64,000 nt of DNA from Clytia hemisphaerica (lineage: Eukaryota; Cnidaria; Hydrozoa; Leptothecata; Clytiidae), in contig CACVBU010000227.1 of the NCBI GenBank assembly GCA_902728285.1, positions 186,001 through 250,000 of the forward strand, in the 5' to 3' direction. Below, in pieces: positions 55,997-64,000 of this stretch. Each line of letters begins with the position of its first letter. The first letter of the stretch is position 1. Position numbers and translations under genes: made by a program. The notes under the pieces are model-generated. The model was not told the DNA's origin, ran no database searches, and saw only the letters and a program-made list of their open reading frames with translations.

Positions 55997-58900
55997 ATGC
56001 TAAATAAACGACATAATGTTACACTCAGAAATCGCTTCCGTATCTGTTTGTATACATTCCTCTTCACATCCGCCATCTTGGTGTTCGCCGTCAATTCATG
56101 GTTCCAACAGAAAGATGACTTCCACGCTGCGGATGGAACAATATATAGTAAGTTTTGTTTTAAATTTCGGCCACCTGGAAAGAAAGATTTACTCATGTAT
56201 TTCCCTTTCCTTGCTTACAAAAGAGTGGAATATTTCGAAATCTTGGACCGAAGTACAGTAAAACCTCCAAATAACGGACACTTCGCAGACACTCTAAAGG
56301 GTGGTCACCTCTGATTAGCGGACAATTATATTTTTCCAGCCATTTCCTTGTCATATCCTCATGAAATAGTTTCCGAAAGGAGGACACGATCTCCTCAACA
56401 TAGAGGGTACAAAGTTTTTCTGGAATAGCCCATTTGAATAATCATTCTCTTGTTCTTACATATCCTAGGGTCTCTAAAAAAGCACTTCGGACCAAAATTT
56501 TACATACTTGCCTTGCCTTGCCTTGCCTTGCCTTGATTCATCCGTGAGGTGAATCATCGACAAAGTCTTTTTTCCACTTTTGACGATCTGACATGACTGT
56601 TAGCAAATCTTTACCGGCAAGACCAGTTTCCTCTTCAATAATCAATTTGAGGGTGACATAGGGGCGACCGACACGTCTTGGGGCATCTGGAAGCCATGTT
56701 ATCAATTTTTCGGCTGGTTCGTTATGTCTTTAGACATGACCTGCAAGTTTGAGTCGCCGTTGGCGTACAACCGATGTGATACGGGGAAGATTGCCGTAAA
56801 TTTGTTGGATCGTAGCATGTTGTTGTCAAGAAATATTGTATATACGCCTTAGCATTTTAGTATAAACTCCATCAAGTCGTTTACTTCGTTTGACATTGAG
56901 ACACCAGGATTCGGATCCGTAGAGGAGAATTGATTCTACGCAGGCTTTAAATACATCAGTTTTTGTAGATTTTTTAATGGAAGCTTTCCAAACATTAGAT
57001 AGGGAATGCAGGGCGCTCCAAGCTTGAGCGATACGTACTTCCATGTCGTGGTTGGTGTCAGTGAAGCTCCCGAGATATTTAAAATCGTCGACTCGTTCAA
57101 TTTTGGATCCATCGGATGAGTTTAATTGTGTGTTCGAAGAGGGATTGATATGCATGTATTTTGTTTTTGGTGCATTCAGAAAAAGACCAACGTCTTGACA
57201 GGCTTTTTCAACAGCTGTTAACAACTCTTGAGCAGCAATTATTTCGTCCTCGATTAAAGCGATATCGTCAGCGTAATCTAAGTCAGAGAGACGTTCAGTT
57301 GGGTAGCGACGACTTTGACGACATTTTAGTGTGAAACCTTAGTTAGAAGTAATCGAAGTTCGAAGAGCGTAATCCAAGACTATGACGAAAAGAAAGGGTG
57401 CGAGCGGATCGCCTTTTAGAACACCTGTTTTAATGGAGAAAGGTTCGGTTTCTCCCTCTGGAGTGACAAATGAAGCGGTTGTGTCTTTGTATAAGATTTT
57501 AATGGCATTAACGATAGTAACAGGAATTCCGTAGGCGGTAAGAATCTCAAACATTCTTGAACGATTAACGGAGTCAAAGGCTTTTCGAAAGTCAATGAAT
57601 GATATGACGGCTTCTTTCTTGTGGTTTTTCAGTTCTTCGACGATTCTTCTGAGGGTAAGGACATGAGCAGAGGTCGAGCGGCCTTGACGAAATCCATTTT
57701 GATTGGGTCGGAGAACCTTATCGATAACAGGACGAATTCGATTTAGGATGCAACGGTTGTAAACTTTGGCAGCGATTTGCGATAGTGCAATACCTCTGTA
57801 GTTGTCTGTTTTTGTTAGATCACCTTTTTTCGGGACTGGGATTAGATTTGCGATTCCCCGTTCAGGAGGGCGATTGCCAAGGAAGGTTTTGTTGCAGAAC
57901 TGATGGAGTTTTTCTCTAGTCTTAGGCAATTTCCAAAACTCTGGAGGTAGCCCATCGGAACCTGGGGCTTTTCCGTTTTTCAATTGTTGAGCTGCTTTGT
58001 CTGTTTCCTCTTTAGAAAATAAGCCAGATGGGATTTCATTCCATTCATCAAAAACCTTATGCACAGGATCAGGAGCAGTCCGATTTTGAGGTTCTGAATT
58101 CAAAAGGTTTTTGAAATGAGTTTCCCAACATTTAAGGCGATTTTCTCCTTCAATGAAGATAACACTGCGAGCTTTTTTGCCAGAGATTTTCTTTCATGTT
58201 TCACTGATGAGGGTGATGCAGGGTGTTCAAATTATTTTAAGATATCATTGATGCGAGTGTCTTCAGATCTGTCGTAAGTGTTTCTTAGGTTGATTTGAGC
58301 TGTTTGAATAGCTCTGGTTGATGCTCTTAAAGTGGCTTTCCGAGCAACTACTACATCGTGAACGTCAGCAGAGTTTGTTTGAGGAGGACGATCCCTTGTA
58401 GGGAGAAGTTGAGAACCTATGGCAATTTTGACGAACGAAGCGTAAGTTTGTTGGTTTCTTGGAAGGTTATCAAACTGGGTTTTAATTGAACTATCAACAC
58501 GATTGGAGAGATTTTTGTCCCTAGGTAGATATTGCCAGTATAACTTCTTCACAGTTGTAGGAGGAGGGCGACGGACGCTAAGTTTTATTTTTGCCGATAC
58601 AATTCTGTGATCACTGCCAACAGGATGAGAAGACGAAAATGCTTGACAATCAAGGACACTGTTTCTCCATCTTTTTCGATAGATGATGTAGTCGATTTGG
58701 GACAGTGAGCCTGTTGGAGATCTGTATGTCCAAAGTTTCGCCGTAGGTTTCTGAAAGGACGTATTTCCAATGATTAGATTGAATTGATTAGTAAAATCTT
58801 GTAGGAAAACACCATTTCTGTCGGTTATAGTGTGCAAAGAAAATCTGTTGTTAGTTCTTGCGTTCATATCTCCACCAATGATCAGCATATGGTGGGGAGG

Positions 58901-61900
58901 GATCGTATCAACGATGTGACATAAATCATCGTAAAAATCAGAAACCATTTCTTCGGGTGGTGAATTATGTGGGGAATAGCATGAAATGATGACAGTTTTG
59001 GGATTTCCTTTGAAGGTTGCGATAACAATACGTTCGTTGATTTTCTTTACTGATAAAAGAATGGGAAGAAGTTTAGAGTTAATGGCGATGCCAGCACCAT
59101 GAAAAGCAGCACCTTGATCGTTACGTTTGGCAGAAGCAGTGAACAGTGTAGATGAGCCAAGATTATGAGCAACGATGTCAGGGTCTGTAGGTTTATGAAC
59201 AAATCTGTGTTCTTGAATACAAGTAATATCAATGGTTTGTGAATGAAGGAGCTTATTGAGTTCAACTATAGACGAGTCGGTTTGTAGTGTTCTACAATTT
59301 AATGATGCGACTTTGAACATCTTGGAAGGTTTGGAAAGGCCATTTTTACGATTGCGAGCATCAGAGTTTCTCCGCCGATTATGGTTGAAGATAGTCTCGT
59401 CATTGGTTACATTTGCAACAGGGTCGGATCGGTTTAATGGCTGAGAGTCAAGGGCTTTAACCTTGGTGCTATTAGTGGACTTTGTCATGCTTTTTCTAAT
59501 GGCTAAGATTGAAGTGAGCGGCTCGCCACACCTGTTCACCTGATACGGTCCCCATGTACTAGGGCCGTATGCCTTCCCGTTGTCATCAGAAGACGATCTT
59601 CCGTGAAGCCACGTTGTTTCGACGTTTTCGAAGTTTTTCAGCCCTTAGGAAGTTTTACATACTTAACCCCTTATTAGTAGGTACATTATACCATAATTGT
59701 TATTGCTATTGATGGTATCTGATGTTGTCTTCTTTCCAGACTCGAGAAAATTACAAGAATACCGTCCAGAATGGTTTCGATCCTCTGCAGACTTGTATCG
59801 TCGTCAACTGACCCAAGATGCGAAAGCTCAAACACCAACACCCCCTTCGCAACAAACAAATCCTACTACTCAACCACCAACAGAATCACCAACCTTCTCT
59901 TCAACAGTCCCTTCAATATCAACATTCAGTTCGCAATACACTACCACACCATTCAACAAATCCACAACGAATAAAACTAGAAATGCAACCGTCGACGAGT
60001 GTGACATGCCAGCCATCGCAGAATTCCCAGGAGACCTTTTCACACAGAAACAACGAATACACGGAGCTTTTTTAGTTCACGCTTTCATCGCAATCTACAT
60101 GTGTATAGCATTAGCCGTCATATGTGATTATTATTTTGTACCCTCACTGGAAGTGGTGTGTTATCGATTGGACTTGCAAGCTGATGTTGCTGGAGCTTCA
60201 TTGATGGCAATTGGGTCATCTGCTCCTGAACTTTTCGCCTCCGTTATCGGTAAGAACGCCTTAAGGGCTCTGACCATAGTGAATTTTTCATAATTGCTGT
60301 GTTTAAAATGTGTTTTCTGACTGATGTAACCAACAAAAATATGGCATGTTATACATTTTCTGTTAGACAAACTATTCCTGAATCTGAAAATTCAAAAATT
60401 GCATTGAAAAAATTTGATGAAGAAGAAAATGAAGACTTTTGCGAGGAAGAGTATTTCAACTTTGAAGAGCTTAGTTTCGGCGAAGAAAAAACATTTTGAA
60501 AAAATTTTCGCAGTAGATGGTGTATCTTTTACCGAATAATAAAAATTTTTGCGGAAAATATTTGTAAATGCTTCTTTGTCTCGAAATCTTCAAAATAGTG
60601 GTGTTTCATCAATTTCTCATCTGGATTTTGCTTAAAAAAACAGTCATAACTTTTGACACATCTTTTTAGAAAAGTTTTCCGCAAAATTTACAATAGTTCA
60701 ATTCTTTGCGGACAGTTTGAAAAAAGTTCAAGACAAAAAGGTTAATTACCCATTAAAACTTAGCACTTTTTATAAAAGAAGGTGATGCAACATATTATTA
60801 ACGTCTTTTTAAAGTTAATAACGTCATTTTTGCAATTAAGTTCTTAATTACTCTTAAGGGGTTTGATTAAAAAGCAATTTATAAAGGCAATTCTTTGTTA
60901 AAAGTGTTAAAGAATCTAAAACATAACTTTTATGCTCAGATACTAAAATTATTTTTCTGACTATGGTCAGAGCCCTTAAATATTTCAGCTAATATTTGTC
61001 GGCTAAAAGAAACAACGTGGATGAACGATACTCTACAAAAATATGTCAAATGACGTCATATGAAAGATGACATCACGAGCATCTCTGTTGATATCTTTTA
61101 AACCGAATTTCCTAAGCAAGGTTTAAATCGCATGGATGGGTATCACTATGGAAAATATACCCATCGAAGTAAATATTTCTTTATTATTATCAGGTGTTTT
61201 TGTGACGAAAGGAGATATCGGGATAGGAACCATCCTAGGATCCGCCATCTTTAATGTTCTTCTGGTGATTGGGTTGTGTGGTGTGCTAACCGGTTTCGTA
61301 AGTATAATGATGACTTGACAAGATTTTTTATTTTACTTTCTATATTTTACTTTGCAAATTTTTGTTGAAATAAAAGGTAAGTGTCTGATGTATTGTGGTG
61401 TTGCTTTCCCTTTTTCACCGGCATGATTTAGCCAACGGACTTTCTTGTAAACAAACAAATAATTTTTTTATTACTAGAATTTGGAACTAGCCTGGTGGCC
61501 ATTGATGAGAGATGGGATGTGTTACGCGTTTAGTCTAGTCATACTGGCCATTGTGATTGTCGATGAACGAGTTGGATGGTAAGACAATTTATGTATTATC
61601 ATAAGAAATAAAACGATCCCAGAAAAAAATAATTTGTTCACCTGTTTTAACAAAAATCCGAAAATCCACAATTTTTAAGGTTAGTGTTTAAGTTTTTGAT
61701 AATTTCTGGCAACCTATATGGTGCCTGGTAACAAGCTGTTCAAACCTCTGTAGTAAGCACCCTCCTTATACAAGTAATTCTGAAACGCTCCCCAGTCGAT
61801 AAAATTGTCCATATAACCTCCATAACTTAATTCATCGGAGTTCATAATGTGGACATTGGACCAACTAACGTTGGCTTGGCAAATGAAGCTTTACATTGTG

Positions 61901-63972
61901 TTTTTTTTCTTCCAGGCTTGAAGCGGTGATCATGTTGGTATTTTATTTGTTGTATTTGGTGTTAATGTGGAAGAATGAGAAGTTGGAGAAGTGGTTTTAT
62001 TTGTACGCAGGCTTGATGGAGACGTATGAAAAACGTTTCGGTGCGTTGGAAGAAGAAACGAACGATGAAGAAGATGAAGAGGAGCACAAGTTGACGGAAA
62101 AAGAACGAAAAAGACATGAGAAATATCTAAAGATTGGCAAAGAAGGGGTCTATCACCCTCTTAGTCACACTGACTCCGGTAAGTCCTCTTCTGCTATACT
62201 TGTGACAATGTAGAATCTTCCTCTAACTTGCCATCCCAGAAGAAACTTTTTCGAAATTTGTAAGTTTTTTTCAGGCAGCAGAATGTGAAAAACAATCTTA
62301 CGATTTGCTTTTGATAACTAAAGAGTGATTTCTCGACCTGAGTACATCTCTCTGGCCACTTGCTCGGAAATTGATATTTTCCTCTGTTTTAGCAAATCCA
62401 ACATTCTTGATATGCTATTGGAATTTTACAGGCTCATTTCATCCATCACATACAAATTATTTGTTTTTAGAAATGAGCAGTGAAGATTCTATTGACGCCG
62501 TTTATCCTGACGATGATCCTTTCGTATTAACAGACATCCCCTCACGATGGACGGAGAAAATTGTGTGGGCGTTCCTTCTCCCCATCCGTGCATTGTTCTA
62601 CATCACCGTGCCCGATATCCGATACAAAAGCATGAGGCGTTTTTTCTATCTGACTTTTTTCATGTCAATCGTTTGGATTGGTGTGACCACGTATATTTTG
62701 GTTTGGATGACAACCGTGGTCGGTTTCACCTTCAGTATCCCCGATGCTGTGATGGGTTTGACTTTCATCGCGTTTGGTAGTAGTGTCCCTGATGCCTTCG
62801 CAAGTATCATAGTTGCACAGCAAGGTGAGAATACTTCCAATATTCCATGATTGAAAGTCCTTCTATATTGCCAACACGTGCATAAAAACGAATTACACAC
62901 CCCTGCCTCACATAGCCCCGGTGAAACTTTTCGTCACAGCGGGGATAGAAATTTCTATCGGAATCTCAATGGGGAAAAATATTTATTGTCCCAAGATCAA
63001 AAAATAACGTGGGGATTGATTTGGAGTGCAATTTTTAAACATTGAATTTCGAATGGGGTGAAATCAAAGTCAAATTCCGAGTTGGGTAGACGATCCTATC
63101 GTCTACACAAGATCACTAAAAAAGGGAATAGTTTAGGAGAGGCGTGATAAATTCGGGTGATGTAAGCAGTGGCGGAGATGTTTACAGTTCCAAAACTCTA
63201 CCACCACTTTTTCCCCGTAAACCGCCCTGACGCCCGAACTTTTTCCCGTGTTTACTGACCTTTAAACGGACGATAGCATCGTCTACGAATTGCGCTGAAA
63301 TTGTAGGGTACTTTTCTCACCGGGGACGAAATTTTTGCCAAATTTTCAAGTGAGGCGGAGGTAACCCAGGGTCTGTGAAACAGGGGTGTAATAACTAAAC
63401 CGGAGACTGGTAGTTCCTCTATAAAAATTTTCTCTCTCCTATCTACATTTTTACTTTCGTAAAAGTTTCAAATCGTGTAGTCATAAAGGTCAAATCTGAC
63501 TTTTCTCGTCCTGGTCAGAAACGATGTTATGAAAATTGCTCTATGAAAAAATTTTCCTGAATGATGAATATTAGAAAAAATCTACTATTGATGAAAAATT
63601 TCTTTTCCGTCAATTGACCCTCTCTATCTGTTCATCATTACAGGCAAAGGAGACATGGCAGTTTCGCAAGCAATGGGGAGCAACGTGTTTGATATTCTTC
63701 TTGGTCTTGGCCTGCCATGGATCCTCAAGACATTGATTTTCGACCCCGATTCGATCATCGAAGTTCAGTCGGTCGGTCTCATCATTTCTTGTTTCGCAAT
63801 CTTCATCAGTGTGTTGTTCGTTATTGGTTGCTTTTATTATTATGAATTTAAACTGACCAAGAAAATTGGTTGGGCGTTCATTGTGGCGTACTTTGTGGTG
63901 TTGTTGATATCTGTTCTCTTGGAATTGTTCTTATGGAATAATTATCATCTTCCTACTTGTAAATATTTCTAG
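55997..63972 (+). CDS. Sodium/calcium/potassium exchanger, SLC24 family (seven exons, complete)
   Basis: Exons 55997-56147, 59740-60249, 61194-61297, 61478-61578, 61916-62178, 62471-62824 and 63644-63972 join in frame to 603 residues. The family exports Ca2+ (with K+) against Na+ entry at the plasma membrane. A signal-anchor-like helix (residues about 17-33) precedes a Ser/Thr/Pro-rich extracellular part with N-glycosylation sites (NKST, NKT, NAT). The alpha-1 repeat, [20 protein letters not shown], is near 198-217, and continues [13 protein letters not shown] across an intron. An acidic cytoplasmic loop ([13 protein letters not shown]) follows. The alpha-2 repeat reads [20 protein letters not shown], then [20 protein letters not shown]. 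The LPTCKYF end suggests the SLC24A3/A4 group. Canonical MAAG and AAGTS in the two repeats are here MAIG and AFGSS. An unused ATG at 55986 starts a five-codon frame. Confidence 0.92.
56256..56400. repeat. Possible DNA-transposon end (ACAGTAAAACCTCC type)
   Basis: ACAGTAAAACCTCCAAATAA, then CGGACAC, resembles terminal sequence often seen in pogo/Tigger-like elements. No matching inverted end was found within the intron. The call rests on resemblance alone. Confidence 0.25.
56510..59652 (-). mobile_element. Full-length RTE-like LINE in SLC24 intron 1
   Basis: The 12-base duplication TTTTACATACTT (56498-56509 and 59653-59664) brackets 3143 bases. On the minus strand it carries an endonuclease, then a reverse transcriptase, and ends in a (CAAGG)n microsatellite tail and not poly(A). 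This length, single-polyprotein order and simple-repeat tail fit the RTE group; the exact clade was not determined. It lies antisense to the SLC24 gene. Confidence 0.85.
56545..59488 (-). pseudogene. LINE endonuclease/reverse transcriptase, inactivated
   Basis: The endonuclease part (58232-59488 from the first ATG) has SLNCRTL, CIQEHR, GGDMNAR and GSDHRIV motifs. Reverse transcriptase motifs follow in 57339-58103 ([47 protein letters not shown]), the catalytic DYADD near 57270, and the tail [16 protein letters not shown]. At least four lesions exist: a TAA at 58232, a change of frame just after it, a TGA near 58195 where Trp is expected, and a TAA at 57339 shortly before DYADD. Each looks like a single change, so the copy is dead but not ancient. 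Confidence 0.85.
60250..61193. other. Intron 2 of the SLC24 gene
   Basis: 944 bases, AT-rich, GTAAGA donor and ATTATCAG acceptor. It has no recognised element. Confidence 0.6.
62893..63392. mobile_element. MITE in SLC24 intron 6 (about 500 bp)
   Basis: TTACACACCCCTGCCTCACA on the left is inverted on the right as TGTGAAACAGGGGTGTAA. Inner blocks AGCCCCGGTGAAACTTTTCG and CTTTTCTCACCGGGGACGAA also pair. Inside are two palindromes, GTAGACGATCCTATCGTCTA and GGACGATAGCATCGTC. Confidence 0.6.
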
Positions 63973-64000
63973 TTCTCAGCCTATTCTTATTATTGATGGT

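Noticed and set aside
60299-60499. 66-codon frame in SLC24 intron 2
   Set aside because: The splice model runs cleanly across it and the protein sequence matches nothing.
1-64000. CRISPR array or bacterial operon
   Set aside because: No regularly spaced identical repeats, no ribosome-binding sites; introns and retrotransposons show it is eukaryotic.

Overview
This is a window of metazoan nuclear DNA: AT-rich, with spliced genes (GT-AG introns of about 350 to 3600 bases), dense interspersed repeats, an LTR retrotransposon of the BEL/Pao superfamily, non-LTR elements and tRNA-derived SINE-like repeats. The gene content (COASY fusion protein, SLC24 exchanger, SLC35E transporter, mitochondrial uL1) is animal-wide. 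The repeat mix suggests an invertebrate, but I cannot name the phylum from sequence alone.

Layout. 0-2.4 kb: first exon of a mitochondrial ribosomal protein L1 gene on the minus strand, running off the left edge, among SINEs and a TA-flanked MITE. 2.4-12.4 kb: gene-poor, full of inverted-repeat (foldback/MITE) elements. 12.4-13.4 kb: a single-exon SLC35E1-like transporter (minus). 14.4-16.3 kb: two minisatellites. 17.2-17.9 kb: a single-exon, catalytically incomplete USP-like protein (plus). 18.6-25 kb: a repeat nest, including a hAT-type MITE inside a TA-MITE and two ~1 kb repeats joined head to tail. 25.7-34.7 kb: a young BEL/Pao element (minus) with 815-bp LTRs, one LTR split by a 1.1-kb insertion. 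36.0-37.9 kb: COASY (two exons, complete). 38.8-41.4 kb: a DNA transposon and a LINE relic. 43.4-43.8 kb: a possible secreted protein (minus). 44.4-54.2 kb: an eight-exon gene (1688 aa) for an unrecognised, highly charged coiled-coil protein with a repeated FDDS-x-x-x-PRS motif. 56.0-64.0 kb: a complete seven-exon SLC24 (NCKX) sodium/calcium/potassium exchanger, with a full-length but broken RTE-like LINE in its first intron.

The genes do not form an operon or obvious pathway. COASY makes coenzyme A, MRPL1 serves mitochondrial translation, and the SLC24 and SLC35 proteins are transporters. The clearest candidates for novelty are the FDDS-repeat protein, the USP-like pseudoenzyme, and the BEL/Pao element whose three reading frames meet at two minimal +1 junctions, each at a stop codon. 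Three of four checked complete genes have an unpaired acceptor 12-24 bases before the ATG, which could mean 5'UTR introns or spliced-leader trans-splicing.
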